Shown here: piece by piece, positions 9,341-17,165 of the stretch
How positions within the stretch are numbered: the first letter of the stretch is position 1
Layout: the number at the start of each line of letters is the position of its first letter
Made by a program: the position numbers and the translations under genes
The notes under the pieces: generated by a model
Database searches by the model: none
Told to the model about the DNA's origin: nothing
What the model saw: the letters and a program-made list of their open reading frames with translations, nothing else
Source of the DNA: Phycisphaerales bacterium
Lineage (GTDB): Bacteria > Planctomycetota > Phycisphaerae > Phycisphaerales > UBA1924
NCBI GenBank assembly: GCA_020853815.1
Contig: JADYYE010000108.1
Location: forward strand, 16,089-80,088
Length of the DNA stretch: 64,000 nt
Direction of reading: 5' to 3'

Positions 9341-9366
9341 ACAACCCCTCGTCTCCGAGGGGTTGT
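9341..9366 (-). terminator. Intrinsic terminator of PEP-CTERM-like gene 1
   Basis: Perfect 11-bp stem ACAACCCCTCG / CGAGGGGTTGT with a 4-nt loop, followed on the minus strand by TCGTTTTTGC. It lies 57 bp beyond the stop codon of the leftward gene. Confidence 0.85.
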
Positions 9367-9423
9367 CGGGATCAGTCATTCATTCCCAGCGGTTCCCAGA
9401 GAGAACCGTGAGGGATGGTCGAC

Positions 9424-10107
9424 TTAGCGGCGGCGACGCCCGGCGACCAGACCACCGAGGCCCAAGAGAGCCAGCGAGGCCGGGGCGGGGATCACGACGG
9501 TGGCGCCGTCGGTCGCATCGAAGGTGATCGACGCGGGCGAGCCGGTCGTGTTGGTCGCGTTGGTGTACACGCGGTAGCTGTTGATGCGATCCAGCGGGGC
9601 GTCGAAGCTGATGTCCGTGCCCTGGCCCGCACCGATCACAAACGTGAAGGTGTAGCCGAGAGCGGGGTTGTTCGCGTCGAAGCTCGCACCCGAAGCCGAG
9701 GGCGAAGCCTGCTTGACCGAGATGCCGCCCGCGGCAACGTCGCCGTCGTTGGCGATGTCCGCGATGCGGAGGTTGTTACCCGAGCGGAAGGCCTTCTGAG
9801 TCTGCGCACCGAAGTTGAAGCGGCCGGCGCGGTAGTCACCCGTGTCGAACATGGTGTTCGACGCATCGAAGCTCGACGAGGTGAGGTTGTGGATCACGGT
9901 CGACAGGCCGACGGCCGTGCCGGACGTGGGGTTGCCCCAAGCGTACCACACCTGAACCTCGATCGTGTCGCCAGCAGCGCCACCGACGCTGTTCGCGGCC
10001 GCGCCACCCTGGGTGACGTTGCGGACGAGGATGTCGATCTTGCCAGGGCCAGCGTTGGCGGCAGCGGCGAGACCAGCCAGAGCGATAAGAGCAGCAATCT
10101 TCTTCAT
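9424..10107 (-). CDS. Secreted PEP-CTERM-like protein, copy 1
   Basis: 227 residues: signal peptide MKKIAALIALAGLAAAANA, a beta-rich Asn/Thr/Gly body without Cys, and a C-terminal sorting-type tail PAPASLALLGLGGLVAGRRRR (short proline motif, hydrophobic helix, Arg cluster). The tail begins PAPAS rather than PEP, a variant often seen in this group. Such proteins are exported and probably cleaved by an exosortase-like enzyme. AGGAGG lies 9 nt before the ATG at 10107. A tandem paralogue of the same length follows at 10533, so this is a recent duplication. Molecular role unknown. Confidence 0.85.
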   Translation of the reverse strand: MKKIAALIALAGLAAAANAGPGKIDILVRNVTQGGAAANSVGGAAGDTIEVQVWYAWGNPTSGTAVGLSTVIHNLTSSSFDASNTMFDTGDYRAGRFNFGAQTQKAFRSGNNLRIADIANDGDVAAGGISVKQASPSASGASFDANNPALGYTFTFVIGAGQGTDISFDAPLDRINSYRVYTNATNTTGSPASITFDATDGATVVIPAPASLALLGLGGLVAGRRRR

Positions 10108-10444
10108 AGGTCGGAACCTCCTTGCCCCAAAGATGCCACACGATCCAGGCTTTGCCACCCTTCTGATCGGATTATTTCGCGCCGACGACAAATTCCCCCG
10201 AACCGCGCCAGGCTGCGCTCACAAAGCTTCCACGCTGGCGGGGCGACCAGCCGCCCGGCTCGCACTCCTTCCGTCCAAACCCGAGAACTGTCCCGCCCGC
10301 GCACCCGAAGCCAGCCAACTCGTGCCGCAACCGCGAAAACGCCCAAGACCAGGACATCCTGATCTGATAGATGACCAGCCCCCCCCACGGCCCGGTCCAG
10401 AACTCCGTACGACGCGCCGAAACCGGCGCCTCAAACCAAAAACA
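10108..10444. other. Intergenic region between the two PEP-CTERM-like genes
   Basis: About 337 bp holding the upstream region of copy 1. The coding similarity between the copies does not visibly extend here, so the promoters differ. No convincing -35/-10 pair could be assigned. Confidence 0.4.
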
Positions 10445-10472
10445 CAACCCCCCAGCCGAAGCCGGGGGGTTG
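10445..10472 (-). terminator. Intrinsic terminator of PEP-CTERM-like gene 2
   Basis: Stem CAACCCCCC / GGGGGGTTG with loop AGCCGAAGCC, followed on the minus strand by TGTTTTTGG. It lies 60 bp beyond the stop of copy 2. Confidence 0.85.
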
Positions 10473-10532
10473 GTTGGATCAAGTCCAATCGCGAGGCCCG
10501 AGACTCCTTCGAGTCAGAGGCCCACCGCTGGA

Positions 10533-11216
10533 TTAGCGGCGGCGACGGCCGGCGACCAGGCCACCGAGGCCCAGGAGGGCCAGCGAGGCGGGAGCCGGGA
10601 TCACGACGGTCGCGCCGTCGGTGGCATCGAAGCCGATGTCCTTCGGGGTGCCGGTCGTGTTGGTGCCGTTGGTGTAGACGCGGTAGCTGTTGATGCGGTT
10701 CATCGGGGCATCAAAGTTGATGTTGTAGGTCTGGCCGGCGCCCACCACGAAGGTGAAGGCGTAGCCGAGAGCGGGGTTGTTGGCGTCGAAGCTCGCGCCC
10801 GAAGCCGAGGGGGAAGCCTGCTTCACGGAGATACCACCCGCGGCCACGTCGCCGCCGTTGCCGGCGTCGGCGATGCGGAGGGTGTTGCCCGCGCGGAAAG
10901 TCGCCTGGGTCTGAGCGCCGAAGTTGAAGCGACCAACGCGGTTGTCGCCGGTCGTGAAGGTCGTGTTCGAGGCGTCGAAGTCAGCCGACGTGATGTTGTG
11001 AATCACGGTCGAGAGGCCCAGAGCCGTGAACCCGGTCGGGTTGCCCCAGGAGTACCAGCACTGCACCTCAACGGTGTCGCCGGCGGCCGCGGTCACGCTG
11101 TTGGCAGCGGCGCCGCCAGCGGTGACGTTGCGGACCAGAATGTCAATCATGCCCGGACCAGCGTTGGCAGCAGCGGCCAGGCCAGCGAGCGCAACAAGAG
11201 CAGCAATCTTCTTCAT
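10533..11216 (-). CDS. Secreted PEP-CTERM-like protein, copy 2
   Basis: 227 residues, same length as copy 1 and closely similar along its whole length: signal peptide MKKIAALVALAGLAAAANA, conserved WGNPT, STVIHN and SVKQASPSASGASFDANNPA, and the same PAPASLALLGLGGLVAGRRRR tail. A cysteine (VQCWYSW) replaces the valine of copy 1. AGGAG lies 8 nt before the ATG. Exported, probably exosortase-processed surface or matrix protein of unknown role. Confidence 0.85.
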   Translation of the reverse strand: MKKIAALVALAGLAAAANAGPGMIDILVRNVTAGGAAANSVTAAAGDTVEVQCWYSWGNPTGFTALGLSTVIHNITSADFDASNTTFTTGDNRVGRFNFGAQTQATFRAGNTLRIADAGNGGDVAAGGISVKQASPSASGASFDANNPALGYAFTFVVGAGQTYNINFDAPMNRINSYRVYTNGTNTTGTPKDIGFDATDGATVVIPAPASLALLGLGGLVAGRRRR

Positions 11217-11494
11217 CTGAAAATCTCCTCACTAATCTCTCTGTGAAAAAACACTACCCGAATACCACAGTTCCGTTGAGAACGAACGACTCGTTCCTGA
11301 CCCACCATGACGATACGGGCAACCGCTCGTCTTTGCAACACCATTTATCACCAGATTCCGTCGATTTTTCTCAAGCGCGGAATAAACCCTACCTCCCTTC
11401 CATCCCCCGAGAGGGCGCGGATTGCCCGGCACGTCCGATACGCACCGGACGCCCCCGGGATGGCCGCCAAACCGCGTTTTTGCAGTGACTCGGG

Positions 11495-12475
11495 CTACGG
11501 AAGGCCGAGGAAGCGGGCCTTTTCCGCCCATTCCGCCTGCTCGCGCTTGTTGTCCGTTCCCAAACGGGTTCCTTGTCCAGAGATCGCGTCCTTCAGGGCC
11601 TGGACTTCCAGCCGGCTTAGCCGAACAGAATCCAATTCATAGTCCTGCCAGGCCTCAACCGTGATGGGCACGATCTCACGGAGCAGCGCCAGCATGGCGG
11701 TCGCGTAGTCCCGGATCTCGGCCTGGGCGTGGGAATCAATGCGCAAGCCTAGGAACCGCAGTGTGTTATGCAAATCACATTTCCAGTACCACTCGGTGTA
11801 CATGTTGACCGGGAGGGCAATCCGGGCCAGCTCACGGCTCACACCCTGCTCGGTGAGGCCCAAGTACCGCGGGTAGAACTCCTCGACGGCCTTCAGATAG
11901 TCCAGGAACTGCTGGGCCGTCTTGGCTTCCTGGGCGTCGTCGGTCTTGAAGAGTTCTTCGCCGCCCTGGCGATTTGAGCCTGACTGCTTTCGCACGGCGT
12001 CAAGGCTCGGCACATAGAAACGATCGGGCAGGATCGAATAGCGGGCCGAATACTCGTTGACGTTGGCCGTGCGATGGCGGATCCACTGGCGGGCCACGAA
12101 AATCGGCATGGCGACGTGGAACTTCAATTCCACCATCTCGAACGGGGTGGTATGGCGATGGCGCAATAAGTACCGGATCAGGCCGCGGTCTTCGTTCACC
12201 TGCTTGGTGCCGGCGCCATAGGAAACGCGGGCCGCCTGAACGATGGCGGAGTCGGCGGTCTGGCCCTGGGGCACAAGGCGGGGCATGACGTCCACGAGCG
12301 CGAGGAAGCCGTGCTCATGGACCTTGACCTCACGGCGAGCGGCGCCGCCCATGACGTCGACCAGCGGCGTCTCAGGCGCGATGGATCGAATCGACACTCC
12401 CCCGCTCATGCCAGCCTCCGTGTTCGGCGTCGCGTCAACCCGCGGGCGCGCCCCTTCCTTGGTGGTGTCGCTCAT
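11495..12475 (-). CDS. thyX: FAD-dependent thymidylate synthase
   Basis: 326 residues. The ThyX signature RHRTANVNEYSARYS begins at residue 133, preceded by HRHTTPFEMVELKFHV. ThyX methylates dUMP with methylene-tetrahydrofolate using FAD and NADPH, in place of ThyA. An N-terminal extension of about 45 residues precedes the catalytic domain. The ATG at 12475 is used because the upstream in-frame sequence translates a GCTGTCTCG-type simple repeat and is not protein-like. Confidence 0.93.
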   Translation of the reverse strand: MSDTTKEGARPRVDATPNTEAGMSGGVSIRSIAPETPLVDVMGGAARREVKVHEHGFLALVDVMPRLVPQGQTADSAIVQAARVSYGAGTKQVNEDRGLIRYLLRHRHTTPFEMVELKFHVAMPIFVARQWIRHRTANVNEYSARYSILPDRFYVPSLDAVRKQSGSNRQGGEELFKTDDAQEAKTAQQFLDYLKAVEEFYPRYLGLTEQGVSRELARIALPVNMYTEWYWKCDLHNTLRFLGLRIDSHAQAEIRDYATAMLALLREIVPITVEAWQDYELDSVRLSRLEVQALKDAISGQGTRLGTDNKREQAEWAEKARFLGLP

Positions 12476-12534
12476 TCCGCGAGGGTATCGCGGGGCGGGC
12501 AAAAGGGCCAAATCGCAAAGGAGCAAATCGCAAA

Positions 12535-12570
12535 CAGCGAGGCAGCGAAGCAGCGAGACAGCGAGACAGG
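12535..12570. repeat. CAGCGAGA-type 8-bp tandem repeat
   Basis: Four to five degenerate units (CAGCGAGG, CAGCGAAG, CAGCGAGA, CAGCGAGA) between thyX and the next gene. The same unit type recurs at 35,556-35,611 and, inverted, near 15,075-15,092. Confidence 0.75.
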
Positions 12571-12652
12571 GGGGAGGAAAAAAAAGACGCGGGCGAAAAC
12601 ACATGGTTTGCCGGAAGAAAAAACCGTTCCGGTCGCGCAACCGACAGGATGT

Positions 12653-14257
12653 TCACACTTTGGGGACCAGCGTGATCGTGGTCGTGCCTTGGAGCTTGCC
12701 GCGTCGGTAGGTCAGCTCGACAGGCTGGCCCGGCGCGTAGCCGCTGAGGACGCGGACGAGTTCGGCGATATCGCGCACGGGCTTGCCGTCGATGGCGGTG
12801 ATGATGTCGCCCTTGCGCAGGTCGATCTTCGGGCCGCTCTGTCGGAGGCGTGCGGGCATGGCTGACACGATCGGACCTTCGCCCTGGCCCCAATCGACCT
12901 CGATTCCGAGGCTGGCGGCGCCGGGCGGGATTTCCTCGGGCACGGCCTGGAGCGCCTTCACCCACGCGCGATAGTCGAGGTTGATCTGCTTGATCGGCTT
13001 TTCGAGGACGGCCTCGAACGCCGCCACGCCCGTCGGGTCCTTCTCGAAAGTCTCGCAGTACTTGGCGTACCACGGGGCGAGCTTGCCCTGATCGGAAAGG
13101 AAGAGAAAGAGCGTGCGTGCCTGGGCGTACATGGCGAGCGGGCGTCCCGTCATGAATCGGTCGCGCGGGAGGGCGCACAACTTCTCGATCTGCATCAGCA
13201 GGCCGGCCTTTTCGAGGCGTTTGACGGTGTTGGATCGCCAGCTGGTGGCGGGCACGAGCTTGCCCTCGGGATCGAGGTCGTAGTCTTCGACCAGGCTGCA
13301 CAGGCCTTCCATGACCCAGATGGGGTGCATCTGGCCGCGGCGGGTGCAATCGCGCCAATGGAGGACATGCATGAACTCGTGGCGGAAGCTGGAGCCGAGG
13401 TCCTGGGCGACGAGGCGTTTGTCGTCGTGGGAGTATGAGCCGCCGATGCCCTGGCCGTTGTTCATGGCGACCTGGCCGTAGGTCGCAAAGGCCCAGCGGA
13501 GGAACTCCTTGCGATTGGGAAGGATGACGACGGCCCAGGCGTCGTTTGCCGCGGCCTCGGGAGAAACGTCGGTGAAGAGTACGTCCTTGGCCCATCGCCC
13601 GATGAGGTCGATCTCGGCCTTGGCGGCGTCGAAAGACTTGGGATTGAACGACGAGAGGTAGACCAGGCGCAGGTCTTCGTTGAGGCCCGCATCTCGAGCG
13701 CTGGGAAACTCCTTTTTGGCGGCGGCGGCGTTGGCGTCGCGGTGGCGCTTCAGCACCTCGCCCCAGTTGGAGAGGAGTCGCTCGAATGGCTCGCGGGTGG
13801 CGGGGTCGGTGCGGATGGTCGCGAGGTATGGGTCGGTGGCGAAATGGCGTCGATCCACAAAGCCGTGCTCGATCGAGTCAACCACGGCCTCCATCGCTTC
13901 GGCGGCGCGGCCCTGCATGGAGAGGGCGCAGCCGAGGTTGTAGCGCGGCACGAAGTTCTGCTCGTCGAGGGGGATCAGGGCGCGGAGGGCCTCCTCGGAG
14001 GCTCGCCAGTCTCTCTTGTCGAAGGCGTCGAAGGAGCGTTTGGTGAGTTCCGCGATGCGGGCTTCGCGCTGCTTGTTGGACGGGGCGGGCGGGGCGAGGT
14101 CTTCGATTTCAGGGTCGGCGTTCTGGGCAATCGCTCGGGTGGGACAGCCCGACACGAGCAGCGGAGCGACAATCGCAGGGCACGCCATTGCCGCGGCGTG
14201 GATGACGGCGGCGACGACCCGGCGGGAGGCGGTGGAGGATTGATGGTTCTTGGCCAT
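12653..14257 (-). CDS. Secreted TPR-metalloprotease-PDZ protein
   Basis: 534 residues. A signal-like N-terminus (VVAAVIHAAAMACPAIVAPL, up to about residue 45) is followed by a TPR-like helical region (about 65-130), a gluzincin-type peptidase region with HEFMH at 293-297 and a downstream Glu-rich helix (WVMEGLCSLVEDYD), and a C-terminal PDZ domain (about 445-534, with GPKIDLRKGDIITAIDGKPV). Architecture suggests an exported zinc protease or chaperone; substrate unknown. The ATG at 14257 gives the export signal at the right position, but there is no strong ribosome-binding site. Confidence 0.72.
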   Translation of the reverse strand: MAKNHQSSTASRRVVAAVIHAAAMACPAIVAPLLVSGCPTRAIAQNADPEIEDLAPPAPSNKQREARIAELTKRSFDAFDKRDWRASEEALRALIPLDEQNFVPRYNLGCALSMQGRAAEAMEAVVDSIEHGFVDRRHFATDPYLATIRTDPATREPFERLLSNWGEVLKRHRDANAAAAKKEFPSARDAGLNEDLRLVYLSSFNPKSFDAAKAEIDLIGRWAKDVLFTDVSPEAAANDAWAVVILPNRKEFLRWAFATYGQVAMNNGQGIGGSYSHDDKRLVAQDLGSSFRHEFMHVLHWRDCTRRGQMHPIWVMEGLCSLVEDYDLDPEGKLVPATSWRSNTVKRLEKAGLLMQIEKLCALPRDRFMTGRPLAMYAQARTLFLFLSDQGKLAPWYAKYCETFEKDPTGVAAFEAVLEKPIKQINLDYRAWVKALQAVPEEIPPGAASLGIEVDWGQGEGPIVSAMPARLRQSGPKIDLRKGDIITAIDGKPVRDIAELVRVLSGYAPGQPVELTYRRGKLQGTTTITLVPKV

Positions 14258-14381
14258 TCGGAGGGTGCCGGGTGTTTGACGCTTGGTAGACCTCTCAGGT
14301 TCGCTCGGTCGGACTTGGAGGATCACTTCCAGTTCAACGAGCGCCCTGGCTCACGCTCGGGCTGCTGACGGGACAAAACGA

Positions 14382-14951
14382 TCATCTGACCTTCAGTAGT
14401 TCGGCGATCGCGGCGGGATAGGCGAGGCATTCCTGCTCGAAGACGCGGGCCGCCAGGGTGTCGGGCGTGTCGCCGGGAAGCACGGGGCAGCGGCGTTGGA
14501 GCAGGATCCGGCCCGAGTCGTAGCGATCGTCGACGAAGTGGACCGTGCAGCCCGATTCGGTCGCGCCGGACTCGAGCACGGCCTCGTGAACGTGATGGCC
14601 GAACATGCCCGGGCCGCCGAACGCGGGGAGGAGGGCCGGATGGATGTTGATGATCTTGCCGCGGTATCGCTCGGGGACCTCGATGAGCTGGAGATAGCCC
14701 GCGAGCGCGACGAGGTCGGCGTGGGCGTCGTCGAGGAGCTTGGCGAGGGTGTCGCGCGGGATGCGGCCGGGGATGATGGTGGTCTTGAGGCCGCGGGCCT
14801 GGGCGCGATCCACGCCGGCGCAGGGGCGCGAGGCGAGGACGAGCGAGACGCGAGCGCGAAGGGTGGCGTCGTCGATGCGGTCCTGGAGGTTGAGGAGCGT
14901 GCGCCCGCCGCCGGAGAGAAGCACGACGAGATTGGCGGGAGAGGAGGGCAT
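14382..14951 (-). CDS. purN: Phosphoribosylglycinamide formyltransferase
   Basis: 189 residues. PurN transfers the formyl group of 10-formyl-THF to GAR in purine synthesis. The catalytic Asn102 and His104 (NIHPALLPAFGG) and Asp145 (FVDDRYDSG) are present, as is the GAR-binding LLSGGGRTLLNL near the N-terminus. Length is typical, slightly short. The ATG at 14951 sits immediately next to the GGGAGTC repeat array. Confidence 0.92.
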   Translation of the reverse strand: MPSSPANLVVLLSGGGRTLLNLQDRIDDATLRARVSLVLASRPCAGVDRAQARGLKTTIIPGRIPRDTLAKLLDDAHADLVALAGYLQLIEVPERYRGKIINIHPALLPAFGGPGMFGHHVHEAVLESGATESGCTVHFVDDRYDSGRILLQRRCPVLPGDTPDTLAARVFEQECLAYPAAIAELLKVR

Positions 14952-14964
14952 GGTCGCAAGATTC

Positions 14965-15041
14965 GGGAGTCGGGAGTCGGGAGTCGGGAGTCGGGAGTCG
15001 GGAGTCGGGAGTCGGGAGTCGGGAGTCGGGAGTCGGGAGTC
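14965..15041. repeat. 11 perfect copies of GGGAGTC
   Basis: A 77-bp array of eleven identical 7-bp units directly upstream of the purN start codon. The unit is not a multiple of three and lies outside genes. Perfect identity suggests recent slippage. It could vary purN promoter spacing. Confidence 0.95.
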
Positions 15042-15245
15042 GGGCCGGATTCTACTGACGGGAGTGCCTTTTTCCCTGTCTCGCTGTCTCGCTCTTCATG
15101 TGCGATGTGGAATGTGCGCTGTGGCCCTGGGAGTGATCGCCCGCGCTGGCGCTTCGGGCTCGTCAAGGCAAGACCCTCCCTCGCGGTCGGGCTACTAAAC
15201 GGAACGCATGGCTCGCACAACGTCCGCTTCGACACTTCTCCACCC

Positions 15246-15277
15246 GACCACTTGACCACCTGACCACTTCGCCACTT
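15246..15277. repeat. GACCACYT 8-bp tandem repeat
   Basis: Units GACCACTT, GACCACCT, GACCACTT, CGCCACTT. The same array with two more central units, and the same final CGCCACTT, occurs at 35,714-35,761. Confidence 0.9.
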
Positions 15278-15288
15278 TTCCGTGCTCG

Positions 15289-15636
15289 TTACGACAGGGC
15301 TTTAAGGGCCGCCGCCTGATCGCTCACGATGGTGATGATGCGGTCGAGGCGTGAGAGCTTGAGGGACTCGAGGATTTCTTCGGCCATGTTGAAGACGACG
15401 AGCTTTCCGCTGTTGGCCTTGCAGTTCTTGTTGAGCGTGACGAGCGCGCCCAGGCCGACGGACGCGACGAGCATGACCTCTTCGAGGTCGAGCGCGATCT
15501 TCCACGACGCTTCGCCGGCAACATTGGAGATTTCGGCGAGCATGACGTTGGACTCGCGCTCGGCGAGCTTCTCGCACTTCAGGCGGCCGATCAGAGCGGG
15601 CGCGACGTACTCGAGCTTCAGGTAGGTTGATTCCAT
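15289..15636 (-). CDS. STAS-domain protein (anti-sigma factor antagonist-like)
   Basis: 115 residues, a single STAS domain: LDLEEVMLVASVGLGALVTL aligns with the SpoIIAA/RsbV phosphorylation loop (DSSGLG). Here the sequence is A58-S59-V60-G61, so the phosphorylatable serine position is kept while the preceding Asp is lost. It would act in a partner-switching cascade with an anti-sigma kinase, but none is in this window. It lies 32 bp downstream of the thioesterase gene on the same strand. Confidence 0.7.
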   Translation of the reverse strand: MESTYLKLEYVAPALIGRLKCEKLAERESNVMLAEISNVAGEASWKIALDLEEVMLVASVGLGALVTLNKNCKANSGKLVVFNMAEEILESLKLSRLDRIITIVSDQAAALKALS

Positions 15637-15668
15637 CGTGGCTGATCTCGTGAGCGTGGGGTGCGTGG

Positions 15669-16064
15669 CTAGACGCTGGGGGCGGAATTGAACGGAATCG
15701 GCTGGCCGCCGGCGTCGACGGCGACCATGGTAAGGGTTGCCGATGTTACCGGCACGTGCTGCCCGCTGGAGTATCGCTCGGCCTCGACCTCGACCTGGAC
15801 GGTAACGGACTTGGTGCCCGTTCGGACGGTGCTGGTGTAGAAGTTGACGGTATCGCCCAGGTGGACCGGGGCCTTGAAGTCGACGCGGTCGATGGCGGCG
15901 GTGACCCAGCGGTGAGCGCCGTGGGTGCGGGCCTGGAGGAAACCGGCCTGGTCGATGTAGGAGAGGATCACGCCGCCGAAGATGGTGCCGTAGTGGTTGG
16001 TGTCCCGCGGCATGGTGACGATGCGGAGGGTGGCGAACCTTTGGGGTGATCTGGCGTCGGACAT
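15669..16064 (-). CDS. Hotdog-fold acyl-CoA thioesterase
   Basis: 131 residues with the YciA/BFIT-type hotdog pattern: NHYGTIFGGVILSYIDQAG (active-site Asp in the helix), then VTAAIDRVDFKAPVHLGD and a beta strand ending VEVEAERY. These enzymes hydrolyse acyl-CoA thioesters. Start ATG at 16064. Same strand and 32 bp upstream of the STAS gene; they may be co-transcribed. Confidence 0.85.
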   Translation of the reverse strand: MSDARSPQRFATLRIVTMPRDTNHYGTIFGGVILSYIDQAGFLQARTHGAHRWVTAAIDRVDFKAPVHLGDTVNFYTSTVRTGTKSVTVQVEVEAERYSSGQHVPVTSATLTMVAVDAGGQPIPFNSAPSV

Positions 16065-16235
16065 GGCGAACGGTAGCGGGCGAGGCGGGGAGCGGGGGTT
16101 GGGGTCTGCAAGACTCTTGACCCATATGATCGATCGCCCCCAAGGCGGCGATGGCGCGCGGCTTGCCGCCATCGGGACGCGACCGGGGCCGCGAACGGGG
16201 CCGCCGCCCCCCACCACTGACCCACGGGAGACCCC

Positions 16236-17135
16236 ATGTCGACCGCACAGCGCCCCGGACACAGCCACGAACACGGACACAGCCACGAACACCAGCATGG
16301 GCATGGGCACGGGCACGGGCACGCGTGCAAGGGCGACGGGAGTTGCGGCGGGAAGGGCGAGTGCCGCTCTGGGAAGCACGAATGCAAGCATGAACATGGG
16401 CACGGGCAGGACCACGGGCACGCGCATGACCACGCCGGACAGCCGGCGGAGCGTGGCGGGTACATGGGTCCGGGAGTGTCGGCGTTGCCGGCGCTCGAGC
16501 CCGCGTCGCAGTTCAAGGCCATGACCATCCCGGACCTCTTGCGCCGCTATCGCAAGGGGATCGAGAACTTCGATCGGCGGATTTTCTGGCTCGACCCGGA
16601 GCAGTTGGACCACGCGTTCCTACCGGAGGCCGATGTCGGGCGCTGGCCGGTGCGGGTGCTGCTCGGGCACCTGGCGGACGCGGAGATCGTGTTCGCGCAG
16701 CGGATGCGCCGCGCGGTGGGCGAGGAGAACCCGGTGCTGTCGGTGTGGGACGAGAACGCGTTTATTGACAACGGGATCTATGGCGGGACGGATACCGAGG
16801 GCCTGTCGGCCGAGGCGGCCCACGACCGCGTGGTGCGCGCGGTGGGCGGCGCGGTCGCGATGATCCACACGACGCGGCAGTGGACGAGCGATTGGCTGCT
16901 GTCGCTCAAGCCCCAGCAGTTTGATCGCATGGCGTTGCACCCGGAGCGCGGGGGCGAGAGCGTGAAGCAGATGCTGGCGTATGCGACGTGGCACCTGGAG
17001 CATCACGCGCGGTACCTGGCCTGCAAGCTCGATCGCCTGGTCGGCAAGGACACGCTCCCGCCCAAGGCGCCGGCCTCGACGGCCGGCGGTTCGGGCGGTT
17101 GCGGCTCGGGCTGCGGCTGCCAGGGACATCACTGA
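16236..17135 (+). CDS. DinB-family protein with His-rich and Cys-rich extensions
   Basis: 299 residues. Residues 1-70 are extremely His-rich (runs of HGHGHGHG and HEHGH) with a central Cys-Gly segment. Residues about 93-270 form a DinB/YfiT four-helix bundle with the metal-binding His of LLGHLADAE and the paired His of ATWHLEHHARYL. The C-terminus is GGCGSGCGCQGHH. DinB proteins bind a divalent metal and often act as thiol-dependent transferases. The flanking His/Cys tracts suggest metal storage or delivery. GGGAG precedes the ATG. nadB follows after 30 bp. Confidence 0.78.
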   Translation: MSTAQRPGHSHEHGHSHEHQHGHGHGHGHACKGDGSCGGKGECRSGKHECKHEHGHGQDHGHAHDHAGQPAERGGYMGPGVSALPALEPASQFKAMTIPDLLRRYRKGIENFDRRIFWLDPEQLDHAFLPEADVGRWPVRVLLGHLADAEIVFAQRMRRAVGEENPVLSVWDENAFIDNGIYGGTDTEGLSAEAAHDRVVRAVGGAVAMIHTTRQWTSDWLLSLKPQQFDRMALHPERGGESVKQMLAYATWHLEHHARYLACKLDRLVGKDTLPPKAPASTAGGSGGCGSGCGCQGHH

Positions 17136-17165
17136 CACGACTCCACTCCGAGAACCGACCATCGC

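Noticed and set aside
9424..11216. Insertion sequence or composite transposon formed by the two similar genes
   Set aside because: The repeats are two intact coding genes of an exported protein, with no transposase and no terminal inverted repeats.
14965..15041. CRISPR array
   Set aside because: The units are 7 bp and contiguous; there are no spacers and no cas genes in the window.
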